64,000 nucleotides of DNA from the NCBI RefSeq assembly GCF_003726095.1, contig NZ_CP026031.1, forward strand, positions 4,156,001-4,220,000, in the 5' to 3' direction. Positions 17,515 through 25,263 of this stretch are shown here, in pieces. A program made the translations under genes and the position numbers. The notes beneath the pieces were generated by a model. It did no database searches. It saw nothing but the letters and a program-made list of their open reading frames with translations, and had not been told where the DNA came from. Within the stretch, counting starts at the first letter, position 1. Every line of letters starts with the position of its first letter. The stretch is from Niallia circulans. Its GTDB lineage: Bacteria > Bacillota > Bacilli > Bacillales > Cytobacillaceae.

Positions 17515-18014
17515 AAGAATTACATTATGATTTTCATTTTAATTTAAATGAGTGGAGTATCCTTATCTCGATCTTTTTGGGATTTCTATTGGTGATATTG
17601 CTCCCAAGACGTTTTACTAAAAAGACGATGAGTATATACCTCATGTGTGGTGTTTTTTTTGGTTTCATTTTCGACCATACGTTAAGTATTTTACCAGTGC
17701 GGTATTATATAATAAATGACAGTTCTTCTTTTGAGATAATGGACTTCTTTTCCCATGTGATGTATGCCCCGATAAGCTACCTTTTCTTTTATCTATATGA
17801 TCTCTTCAATATTAAGCCCCATTTTACGCTGTTATACATTTTAGGCTGGGCCCTTGTGAGTATCGCGATAGAAAGGGTTTGTGGCATGATAGGGATTTTT
17901 CATTATCAACATGGATATACGATTTATTATTCCTTTGTTATTTATTTATTAGTTATTAGTATTTGGGTTATCTTTTACAGATTGATTAAAGAACATGGGG
18001 AGAAACAATATTAG
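17511..18014 (+). CDS. CBO0543-like multi-pass membrane protein
   Basis: 167 residues with about five helices. The features MCGVFFGFIFDHTLSI, FFSHVMYAPISYLFFYLYDL and IAIERVCGMIGIFHYQHGY are like those of the CBO0543 family of uncharacterised Firmicute membrane proteins. A clear further member is at 45165-45650. It overlaps the preceding gene by 4 nt. Function unknown. Confidence 0.7.
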   Translation: MKELHYDFHFNLNEWSILISIFLGFLLVILLPRRFTKKTMSIYLMCGVFFGFIFDHTLSILPVRYYIINDSSSFEIMDFFSHVMYAPISYLFFYLYDLFNIKPHFTLLYILGWALVSIAIERVCGMIGIFHYQHGYTIYYSFVIYLLVISIWVIFYRLIKEHGEKQY

Positions 18015-18194
18015 CCGAATTCCGTTTAGATTTTTCCTAATCGTTTGTATGAAAAAAGCGTAAATATGCGTCATGATTAGAAAAAGGAAGAAGAAGAACG
18101 AGAATAGGTTCTTACTGCTTATTATTGCGCTAATTTTGTCCGAAATGGCTCTTTACAAATCTATATACAGAGGAGTAAGATACAAAAAAATAAG

Positions 18195-18335
18195 TATATC
18201 GCTGAATCCTCAACTAGAGGAACGGGGGACCCAATTTTTTGTGATAAAACACTTGGGGTGAATCCTTTTTGTAAAAGGTAGGGTTATTCTTAGACCCGAA
18301 TCCGACTGCTAACTTCGTAAGCGTTTAAAGAAGGA
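18195..18335 (+). promoter_or_regulatory. c-di-AMP (ydaO-yuaA) riboswitch aptamer
   Basis: The conserved ydaO segments appear in order: CGCTGAATCC, AGAGGAACGGGGGACCCAA, CTTGGGGTGAATCC, GTAGGGTTATTC, AGACCCGAATCCGAC and TGCTAACTTCGTAAGCG. A terminator follows at 18372 and then a KtrB-type potassium transporter gene. This is the known ydaO arrangement, in which c-di-AMP turns K+ import off. Confidence 0.92.
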
Positions 18336-18371
18336 GAATCGATACTTGTGTTCATGGATGGAAGATTAATG

Positions 18372-18400
18372 AACCACAGGGGGATACCTCTGTGGTTTTT
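18372..18400 (+). terminator. Riboswitch expression-platform terminator
   Basis: Eleven-bp stem (18372-18382 with 18387-18397, one G-U) and a T run, between the aptamer and the K+ transporter gene. Ligand-bound aptamer should favour it. Confidence 0.85.
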
Positions 18401-18459
18401 GGTATGCCGATATTTTAGAGTTGGTAAGACTATGGTAACGGAAGGAAGAAGGGGAAAAA

Positions 18460-19794
18460 ATGAGGTTTCCTAAGAAAAAGGATATAATTGCTTTAAATCC
18501 ACCTCAGATTCTTATTTTTGTTTTTTTAGCTTTTACTTTGCTAGGGACAATGCTTTTGAAGATGCCCTTAGCTACAACAGGAACCATAACATGGACGGAT
18601 GCTCTGTTTACGTCGACTTCTGCGATGACGGTTACAGGTTTGGCTGTTATTGATACGGGTGGTTCATTTACTTTGTTTGGAGAAATTGTAATTTTATGCT
18701 TAATCCAAGTTGGTGGATTAGGAATCATGACGTTTGCTGTTTTAATTTTTATGACATTGGGAAGAAAAATTGGCTTTAAAGAGCGGCTGTTGATCCAACA
18801 GGCTCTCGGTCAAACATCCATTGGCGGAATTATAAAATTGGCAAAACAGTTGTTCTTATTTTCTATTACTCTGGAGACTATTGCGGCAGTTCTTCTAGCG
18901 ATTAGATGGATTCCAGAAATGGGGTGGCAAAAAGGGGTCTATGCTGCTATATTTCACTCTATTTCCTCTTTTAATAATGCTGGATTTTCGATTTGGCCAG
19001 ATAACTTATCTAGATATGTGGCAGATCCAGTCGTAAATATCGTTATTTCGCTTCTGTTTATTATAGGAGGAATAGGTTTTACTGTTATATTTGATCTTTG
19101 GAAAAAATCAGAGTTTAAAAAACTAACTCTTCATACTAAGATAATGGTAGTTGGAACAATTGTAATTAATGTTGTTGCTGTGCTGCTCGTATTTGGCTTT
19201 GAATACGATAACCCTCAAACATTAGGAGATCTATCTTGGTCTGGTAAGATTCAAGCTGCTTATTTTCAAGGAGTGGTTCCAAGAACGGCAGGCTTCAATA
19301 CAGTTGATATTGGAGGACTAAATGAATCTACCTTGTTTTTTATGATTTTGCTTATGTTTATTGGAGCAGGAAGCGGGTCTACTGGAGGAGGGATTAAATT
19401 AACAACTTTCCTTGCAATGGTATTTTCTGTTCTATCGTTTTTAAGAAACAAAGAGGATATTGTCATCTTTAATCGATCAATAGATGATCGAACAGTTGTT
19501 AAATCTTTAGCCATTACTATTATTAGTCTGTTTGTAATTTTTGTTGCCATTTTTATTTTAGACATAACTGAGAAAGACGCAAGATTCCTTGCTATTGTAT
19601 TTGAAGTAGTATCTGCTTTTGGAACATCAGGATTGTCGATGGGATTAACATCAACGTTAACGATGGCAGGGAAGTTTGTCATTGTCCTTGTTATGTTTGT
19701 TGGGAAAATTGGCCCTTTAACCTTGGCCTTCTCATTAGCAAAACCAAATAAATCAAAGATTCGTTTTCCGAAAGAGGATATTTTAACAGGATGA
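18460..19794 (+). CDS. ktrB: K+ uptake channel subunit, TrkH/KtrB/KtrD family
   Basis: 444-residue membrane protein with four M1-P-M2 repeats, close in length and sequence to B. subtilis KtrB. Filter-loop regions include SAMTVTGLAVID, FNNAGFSIWPDN, PRTAGFNTVD and FGTSGLSMGLT. The gate loop is in MFIGAGSGSTGGGIKLTTF. It imports K+ together with a cytoplasmic RCK subunit (KtrA/KtrC), which is not encoded nearby. That solo layout could mean it is the KtrD paralogue, so the symbol is tentative. Controlled by the upstream c-di-AMP riboswitch. Confidence 0.9.
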   Translation: MRFPKKKDIIALNPPQILIFVFLAFTLLGTMLLKMPLATTGTITWTDALFTSTSAMTVTGLAVIDTGGSFTLFGEIVILCLIQVGGLGIMTFAVLIFMTLGRKIGFKERLLIQQALGQTSIGGIIKLAKQLFLFSITLETIAAVLLAIRWIPEMGWQKGVYAAIFHSISSFNNAGFSIWPDNLSRYVADPVVNIVISLLFIIGGIGFTVIFDLWKKSEFKKLTLHTKIMVVGTIVINVVAVLLVFGFEYDNPQTLGDLSWSGKIQAAYFQGVVPRTAGFNTVDIGGLNESTLFFMILLMFIGAGSGSTGGGIKLTTFLAMVFSVLSFLRNKEDIVIFNRSIDDRTVVKSLAITIISLFVIFVAIFILDITEKDARFLAIVFEVVSAFGTSGLSMGLTSTLTMAGKFVIVLVMFVGKIGPLTLAFSLAKPNKSKIRFPKEDILTG

Positions 19795-19799
19795 ATAAT

Positions 19800-19839
19800 A
19801 AAGGGGACTGTTTTCAGGAAGAAAACAAGCCCCTTTTTT
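19800..19839. terminator. Terminator between ktrB and convergent DUF1634 gene
   Basis: Stem-loop with GTTTTC/GAAAAC inner and AAAGGGG/CCCCTTT outer pairing, then a T run on the plus strand. Confidence 0.75.
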
Positions 19840-20218
19840 AAGAAGTATAACCAATTAAGAAACTGATAAATAATATTATTAATACTATGGCTGTTATTCC
19901 AACATATAACCAGTCCTTTTCTTTATAGAAAGCATAACAGGATATTCCAACTCTTAATACAGGGGTTAGGATTAAACAAAAGAGACCTAGCATAATAATG
20001 GCAAATGGTTTAAAGGCAGCAACCCCAATAAAAATATCTTTAAAATTAGTAGGGAACGTTTCCTTATAACCAGAGTTATTTGTAATCAAATAAGTAATAA
20101 TGCCTACTAAAATAATCAGTGCAGAGACAAGAACCCCGAATCTAAGTATTTTTCCGATTGTTTCCTCAATAATGACTAATTCTTCTTCAAAAGTTTGTTC
20201 TTTTTTTTGTGCTTCCAT
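19838..20218 (-). CDS. DUF1634 family membrane protein
   Basis: 126 residues, three predicted helices, of the DUF1634 family. Such proteins are regularly encoded next to TauE/SafE permeases, as here: its ATG overlaps the upstream permease stop by one base (TAATG). Likely a partner or regulator of that permease; biochemical role unknown. Confidence 0.83.
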   Translation of the reverse strand: MEAQKKEQTFEEELVIIEETIGKILRFGVLVSALIILVGIITYLITNNSGYKETFPTNFKDIFIGVAAFKPFAIIMLGLFCLILTPVLRVGISCYAFYKEKDWLYVGITAIVLIILFISFLIGYTS

Positions 20219-21060
20219 TAAAATTTCACCCCAAACCCTTCAAATATCATTTGAACACCGATATAGCATAAAAGTGGAATAAAGATAATTCGGATCCATT
20301 TTGCTGGTAATATTTGCATTACTTTTGCTCCAATTGTGGATCCAATTAATACCCCAATAGCAACGGGAGCAGCAACTTCTGGTAAGATAGAGCCGTTGAA
20401 AAATAATACAGTTGTACTTGCAGCAGCAGTAACTCCCATCATTAGGTTGCTAGTTGCGCTAGAAGGCTTGAGTGGCATTTTCATAAAGGTATCCAATGCC
20501 ATTACTTTAAAGGCACCACTGCCAATCCCTAGTAACCCACTAGCCAATCCTGCCCCAAACATCACACTAAATCCTGCTGGGACTTTTTCGACTTGATAAT
20601 CAATTTGTGTCTTTAGGCTTTTATCATAATATGTATTATTTAGTTTTAGCCTGTCCGATAAATAGTCAGGTTGTGCCTTTTTTAATACTTTTTCGCCTGA
20701 ACGGAGCTTTTGTACCATATTGATCGCTGAGTAAAGTAAGAAAGAACCAAATAAAATAAACATAAGAGTTGGCGAGAGAATGCCTACTAAAATTGCTCCT
20801 ATGATCGCTCCAGCAGTAGTAGCGATCTCTAAAAACATGGCTACGCGAATATTGAGCATTCGATCCCTTAAGTATGCTACTGCTGAACCTGAACTTGTTG
20901 CAATAACTGATATTATACTTGCTCCAATCGCATGGTGGATATCAAACCCAAATCCTAGTGTTAGAACTGGAGTAAGAATAATCCCTCCGCCTATTCCGAG
21001 GATAGAGCCCAGAAGCCCGGCAAAAATACAAATAAAAAGAAGTAAAATGAAAGTTAGCAT
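20218..21060 (-). CDS. TauE/SafE family permease (sulfite/sulfonate-type anion exporter)
   Basis: 280-residue, about eight-helix permease. The family's duplicated motif appears as GLLGSILGIGGGIILTPVL near the N-terminus and GLASGLLGIGSGAFKVMAL in the second half. Members export or import sulfite, sulfoacetate and similar anions; substrate not predictable here. Forms a two-gene unit with DUF1634. The ribosome binding site before the ATG is weak. Confidence 0.87.
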   Translation of the reverse strand: MLTFILLLFICIFAGLLGSILGIGGGIILTPVLTLGFGFDIHHAIGASIISVIATSSGSAVAYLRDRMLNIRVAMFLEIATTAGAIIGAILVGILSPTLMFILFGSFLLYSAINMVQKLRSGEKVLKKAQPDYLSDRLKLNNTYYDKSLKTQIDYQVEKVPAGFSVMFGAGLASGLLGIGSGAFKVMALDTFMKMPLKPSSATSNLMMGVTAAASTTVLFFNGSILPEVAAPVAIGVLIGSTIGAKVMQILPAKWIRIIFIPLLCYIGVQMIFEGFGVKF

Positions 21061-21360
21061 TACATAGCCTGTTTTTTCCTAGTAATTTTAGTTTGCTTAA
21101 AAACTAAATAAGCTTTAAAAAAGAGTGAAATGGAACGAATTGATTTCATTTCATCACTGAATTAGAGATTGTTCGTCTTTATCCAATATATATTATGTTT
21201 TTTCCCACCCTCTTGTTTTAACTGATAATAAGTTTTACTAGAATAATATTTTTTGGTAGAACAAGAGATTTGAATGGTGAAACACTTTTTTTATGCTTGC
21301 AGATTTCCCTATATAGTTTGTGTACAACGAGAGTGAGAAAAGAAAATTAATAGAATTCCC

Positions 21361-21387
21361 TAGCATATTTTGTCAGAAAATATGCTA
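21361..21387 (+). promoter_or_regulatory. Inverted repeat upstream of the 524-residue membrane protein gene
   Basis: Perfect 11-bp inverted repeat TAGCATATTTT / AAAATATGCTA with a 5-nt spacer, followed by a T-rich run, 58 bp before the gene. It could be an attenuator or an operator. The rest of the gap 21061-21444 shows nothing else I can name. Confidence 0.45.
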
Positions 21388-21444
21388 TTATTATTTTATT
21401 CATAATACAAAGAGAACTTATTTAAAACACTATGGGGGAATAAG

Positions 21445-23019
21445 ATGAAGACCTGGGTACTACAGAAATTATATTGGATCATACCAGGGGTGCTGATTTT
21501 ATTAGGACTGTTTTTATTATTTGTTGAAAATTTTTCCAATGTGACGGCGCAACCAGAGTCAGATTGGAGCAGAGGATTGTTAGTTGGACAATCTGAAGTA
21601 AGTAAACTGCCGGCAATCAAGGAAACGGAGGATGGGCATTACTTGTTCTCCTTCTTTCAGGAAAATAAATTAAAGACGGCTATCATGACCAATGATTTTC
21701 GGATTGAGGCAGAGAAATATTATGATATACCTGCAGACAAATGGACACAAATATATCAGGGAAAAGACGAGCTTATTTATTTTGATTATAAAAATATTTT
21801 TGACCAAGATAAAACACAATTAGTTGCGGATGTTGCGGAGTTTTTTCCGCTCGAGAAAATCATTCTTTATATAAAAGAAAATAAGCTTTTTCAATTAAAT
21901 CCTGAAACCAAACAAACGTCGGAAATTATGGATATTGATCTAGAAAAGGAAAAGTTAGCGGTAGAGGAAAATGCGGATGGCGTTCACCTTCTGTTATTTG
22001 CAAAGAAGAAGGGCAATGTTGATCTTGCTTTATCTCGAGTCCAAGATGGGAAAGTTAACCACCTATATGAAACAAAGATAAAGGTTGATCCTGGGAAAAT
22101 AGTAAATGGCATATCTTTTACGTTTGAAGATCAAAAACTGGCGTTATTGCTTCAAGAGGAATTAGAATTAACGCAAGGGAAACCAGAGTTTTTTAACTAT
22201 TATGCAGAAATTGATATTACAAAAGGACAAGAGGCTGCGCAATATAAGTTAACGTTCCAAGACCCTGCAAGGGAGAATGGAGAGTTAACAGAAATTTCGG
22301 ATGTTGCCTTTACCTTTAGGGATGGAAAGCCGCGTCTGCTATTTAAGGCGAATGGTTATACAGAAACGAAATATAATGAAAAGACTGGCTTCAATATTTA
22401 TGAATCGGAAATAGGCGAAAACGGAAGTACCAAGACGGAGCGACGCAGCAATACAGCCGCGATATCGACGATTCCACAATGGTTAGATGAAGATATGATT
22501 GCATGGATGGATTTACATGGAGATGACAATAAAGTCTATGTTTCTTCTAATGAACTTACAAAAATAAACAAGCAAATAAAACATTCTTCTGAGGATTGGC
22601 TGCAGGCATTAGGCAAGACATTTGGAATGATTTCCACCTCTTTTTTCGCTTTTGCACTTTCCTTTATATGGTTATTGTGGCCAATAGCATTTGTTATCTT
22701 TATGTATCTATTTTTTAGTAGAAAGGTTGATTACAATCCACCTTGGATTTTCTATACTGGCATTGGAATCTATTTAATCGCAGCGGTTATATGGAAGGAT
22801 CGTTTCTTTGTTCCGAATATACTTGCAACCGCACCTAAGTACCTAACATTTACGGGCAGTACTTATTTTTATCTGTTATTATTTGCGGTTATTTCCTATT
22901 TTTTATCCATATTAACAAAACGTATCAATGAATGGACAGGTACACCGAGGATTATCTATTTTGTGGGTGTACACATTATCTTGTTAACTGTATATTTTGG
23001 TCCGTATATTATTTATTAG
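21445..23019 (+). CDS. Hypothetical membrane protein with large extracytoplasmic domain
   Basis: 524 residues; family not recognised. An N-terminal signal-anchor helix (about 8-30) is followed by some 360 extracytoplasmic residues rich in repeated beta-type segments. Those resemble a beta-propeller or solenoid: recurring patterns of FQENKLKTAIM, YIKENKLFQL and SRVQDGKVNHL type. About four C-terminal helices (roughly 395-524) complete it. Possibly an envelope sensor or polymer-handling protein. The leader ORF of aadK begins 15 bp after its stop, so both may lie on one transcript. Confidence 0.65.
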   Translation: MKTWVLQKLYWIIPGVLILLGLFLLFVENFSNVTAQPESDWSRGLLVGQSEVSKLPAIKETEDGHYLFSFFQENKLKTAIMTNDFRIEAEKYYDIPADKWTQIYQGKDELIYFDYKNIFDQDKTQLVADVAEFFPLEKIILYIKENKLFQLNPETKQTSEIMDIDLEKEKLAVEENADGVHLLLFAKKKGNVDLALSRVQDGKVNHLYETKIKVDPGKIVNGISFTFEDQKLALLLQEELELTQGKPEFFNYYAEIDITKGQEAAQYKLTFQDPARENGELTEISDVAFTFRDGKPRLLFKANGYTETKYNEKTGFNIYESEIGENGSTKTERRSNTAAISTIPQWLDEDMIAWMDLHGDDNKVYVSSNELTKINKQIKHSSEDWLQALGKTFGMISTSFFAFALSFIWLLWPIAFVIFMYLFFSRKVDYNPPWIFYTGIGIYLIAAVIWKDRFFVPNILATAPKYLTFTGSTYFYLLLFAVISYFLSILTKRINEWTGTPRIIYFVGVHIILLTVYFGPYIIY

Positions 23020-23034
23020 AAAGGAGAGGTTTTT

Positions 23035-23061
23035 ATGAACTTATTAGAGGGATTTTTATAA
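23035..23061 (+). CDS. Candidate 8-residue leader peptide upstream of aadK
   Basis: A short ORF (MNLLEGFL) with a very good ribosome binding site AAAGGAGAGG 5-6 nt before its ATG. It sits directly ahead of the hairpin that covers the aadK ribosome binding site. Short, well-initiated leader ORFs of this kind drive translational attenuation of many resistance genes. No protein evidence; role inferred from position. Confidence 0.45.
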   Translation: MNLLEGFL

Positions 23062-23083
23062 CGAGATTACAGCAGGATTCGTG

Positions 23084-23138
23084 CCCTCCAATTATAAATA
23101 GAAGAATAGAATCATATAAATAATTTATAATTGGAGGG
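23084..23138 (+). promoter_or_regulatory. Hairpin sequestering the aadK ribosome binding site
   Basis: Perfect 16-bp inverted repeat: 23084-23099 (begins CCCTCCAATT) pairs with 23123-23138 (ends AATTGGAGGG), around a 23-nt loop. The 3' arm contains the GGAGGG used by aadK, whose ATG is at 23144. No T run follows, so it is not a terminator. GAGGG inside the leader ORF (23047-23051) could compete for the CCCTC of the first arm. Confidence 0.7.
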
Positions 23139-23143
23139 ATAGT

Positions 23144-24013
23144 ATGAGAACAGAGAAGCAAATGTTAGATTTAGTGTTAAAAGTGGCAAATCAGGATAAT
23201 AGAGTAAGAGCTGTTTGCATGAATGGCTCGAGAACAAATCCAACAGTACCAAAGGATGCTTTTCAGGATTTTGATATTGTTTATTTAGTAGATAATATGG
23301 AATCTTTTTTGAATGAGCCTAACTGGATTGATGTTTTTGGGGAACGAATCATTATGCAAACCCCAGAGGATTCCACGCTTTTTCCCGCAGAGCTAGGTGG
23401 AAGATTTTCTTATCTTATGCTATTTACGGATGGGAACCGCATAGACTTAACCCTTGTTCCGCTGGAGGAAAAGAACAAGTATTGTCAGGAGGATGGGTTG
23501 ACGGTGATTCTATTAGATAAAGACAATAGTCTCCCTTATATGCCCCCTAGTACAGATAAAGATTATTGGGTGAAAAAGCCAGCTGCCGAACAATTTTCTG
23601 ACTGCTGTAACGAATTTTGGTGGGTCTCGACCTATGTGGTTAAAGGGTTATGGAGGCAAGAAATTCTTTATGCGATTGACCATATGAATACCATAAGAGC
23701 GATGTTGTTAAAAATGTTGGAATGGAAGGTTGGCATGGAAACAGATTTTTCCCTTAGCATAGGAAAAAACAGTAAGTACTTAAAGCGGTATATCGATGAT
23801 GATACGTGGGAAAGGCTCATGTATACTTATCCGAGTGGAGATTATAATCGAGTCTGGGAATCGTTATTTTCTATGACATCATTATTTGAGAAAATCGGAT
23901 TAGAAGTTGGCAGAAAGATGGGATTTCTTTACCCTTTCGAAGAGGCGGAAAGGGTGAAAGCCTATTTACACCATGTTCGTCAATTGAATCCTAATGCAAC
24001 AGAGGTATATTAA
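23144..24013 (+). CDS. aadK: Aminoglycoside 6-adenylyltransferase (ANT(6), streptomycin)
   Basis: 289-residue nucleotidyltransferase very like chromosomal B. subtilis AadK. It transfers AMP from ATP to the 6-position of streptomycin. The nucleotidyltransferase core shows MNGSRTNPTVP (the GS motif), catalytic acids in FQDFDIVYLVDN, and a third acid in DGNRIDLTLVPLEE. Family signature DCCNEFWWVSTYVVKGLWR lies in the helical half. The ribosome binding site lies inside a perfect hairpin and a leader ORF precedes it, suggesting controlled expression. No mobile-element marks nearby. Confidence 0.9.
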   Translation: MRTEKQMLDLVLKVANQDNRVRAVCMNGSRTNPTVPKDAFQDFDIVYLVDNMESFLNEPNWIDVFGERIIMQTPEDSTLFPAELGGRFSYLMLFTDGNRIDLTLVPLEEKNKYCQEDGLTVILLDKDNSLPYMPPSTDKDYWVKKPAAEQFSDCCNEFWWVSTYVVKGLWRQEILYAIDHMNTIRAMLLKMLEWKVGMETDFSLSIGKNSKYLKRYIDDDTWERLMYTYPSGDYNRVWESLFSMTSLFEKIGLEVGRKMGFLYPFEEAERVKAYLHHVRQLNPNATEVY

Positions 24014-24020
24014 AGGTAAT

Positions 24021-24056
24021 AGGCGGTTTTTATGCATCAGCAGAGACCGCCTTTTG
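24021..24056 (+). terminator. Terminator after aadK
   Basis: AGGCGGT (24021-24027) pairs with ACCGCCT (24046-24052), followed by T residues. Confidence 0.75.
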
Positions 24057-24068
24057 ATATGGGAAGCT

Positions 24069-24545
24069 TTAAATAAAAAGCTGAATATCAGATTTTAAAG
24101 CATCTTTAAGGTAAACCTTGGCGTCGACAATTTCGACTTCAGGATAAAATTCTTCTTGCTTAAATCCAAGTATATCAACTGATAATTTGCAGGCAAGAAA
24201 CTTAACGTGTTTTTTTCTTGCCCCTTTTAAGAAAGCTATAAGTGGTGGGGCCTCTTCCTCCTCAAGCATTTCCTTCATCATTATTTTACCTAGACCAGCA
24301 TAATTCATTTTGGATAAAGGAAGCTGCTCTACGTCTTTAGGTTGGAAGGTGTTAAACATTTTTTCATAGAAGGATTTACCTTCCAAATCGATTTTTTCGG
24401 GGTCGCGAAGTAATAAAAGCCCCCAAAAAGTGAAAAACATGGTTACTTCCACATCTATTTCCCGGGCACTATTAGCTAGAATTAAACCAGCCATTGCTTT
24501 ATCGTAGTCCCCGCTAAACATTAATACGTTTAACTTTTGTTCCAT
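24069..24545 (-). CDS. DsrE/DsrF-like family protein
   Basis: 158-residue protein of the DsrE/DsrF/DsrH-like fold. Features: MFSGDYDKAMAGLILANSA, VTMFFTFWGLLLL, and the closing segment with a Cys in KFLACKLSVDILGF. Such proteins take part in sulfur relay or peroxiredoxin-like roles in Bacillus. Start set at the second Met (24545), which has AAAGGA upstream; the ORF extends to 24590 without a ribosome binding site. Standalone, convergent with aadK. Confidence 0.8.
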   Translation of the reverse strand: MEQKLNVLMFSGDYDKAMAGLILANSAREIDVEVTMFFTFWGLLLLRDPEKIDLEGKSFYEKMFNTFQPKDVEQLPLSKMNYAGLGKIMMKEMLEEEEAPPLIAFLKGARKKHVKFLACKLSVDILGFKQEEFYPEVEIVDAKVYLKDALKSDIQLFI

Positions 24546-24680
24546 GGGAAAATTCCTTTCTTGTTTTAGAATATCTTTAGCTTTCATCAAATTGTTTTGG
24601 ATATACGAATTTCACTATATTGTCATTTTTACGGAAGAGATTAGAAAAAAGCGAATATAATAGGAAGGTGATGAGCAGTC

Positions 24681-25157
24681 ATGCTATTTCGAAAATTTAC
24701 AGCAAATGATTTTGAGTTGTATTACCAATTAGTTTCTAATGAGCGAGTGATGGCCCAGATTACAGAAAGAGCTATTCCGTTAGAAGAGGCAAAGATTGAC
24801 TTTGAAAAACTATTAATCCGCAATGACAAGAATCAGCTCTTTGGATCCTATGCTTTTTTTCAACCAGACTCAGAAGTATTTATCGGGCTTGGCCATGTGA
24901 CTTTAACGGAGCAAGAGCTTGCTGAAGCAGAGCTTGGCTATATGCTTTTGCCAGAACATTGGGGGAAGGGATATGGCGGTATGGTTGCGGATAGATTAAT
25001 GTCATTAGTGAAACAAACAGATCTAAAGGTAATAAAGGCAATTATAGATCCTGCTAATATAGCCTCGAGAAAAATATTAGTGAGTAAAGGATTTACTTCG
25101 GCATGGATTGGAGAAATAGAAGGCCTGCCAGGAGAGATTTTGAAGAAAGTTCTTTAA
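24681..25157 (+). CDS. GNAT family N-acetyltransferase (RimJ/RimL-like)
   Basis: 158-residue acetyltransferase. The acetyl-CoA-binding motif A appears as LGYMLLPEHWGKGYGGMVADRL, with the Q/R-x-x-G-x-G/A signature as GKGYGG. Motif B is in IIDPANIASRKILVSKGF. Substrate unknown. AGGAAGGTGATG precedes the ATG. Confidence 0.83.
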   Translation: MLFRKFTANDFELYYQLVSNERVMAQITERAIPLEEAKIDFEKLLIRNDKNQLFGSYAFFQPDSEVFIGLGHVTLTEQELAEAELGYMLLPEHWGKGYGGMVADRLMSLVKQTDLKVIKAIIDPANIASRKILVSKGFTSAWIGEIEGLPGEILKKVL

Positions 25158-25263
25158 TAGTCTAGAAGGTATTATGTGAAAATTCATTTAAAAAGTTGTT
25201 GTGTACTTTTAAACGTTCCCGTATTATCTAATTTATATGTATTTATAAAGGAGTATTAGATTT

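Noticed and set aside
18073..18261. 62-codon ORF before ktrB
   Set aside because: It has no good ribosome binding site and its second half lies inside the conserved c-di-AMP aptamer.
22932..23123. 63-codon ORF overlapping the end of the 524-residue gene and the aadK hairpin
   Set aside because: Shadow frame of a real gene, no ribosome binding site, runs through the hairpin.
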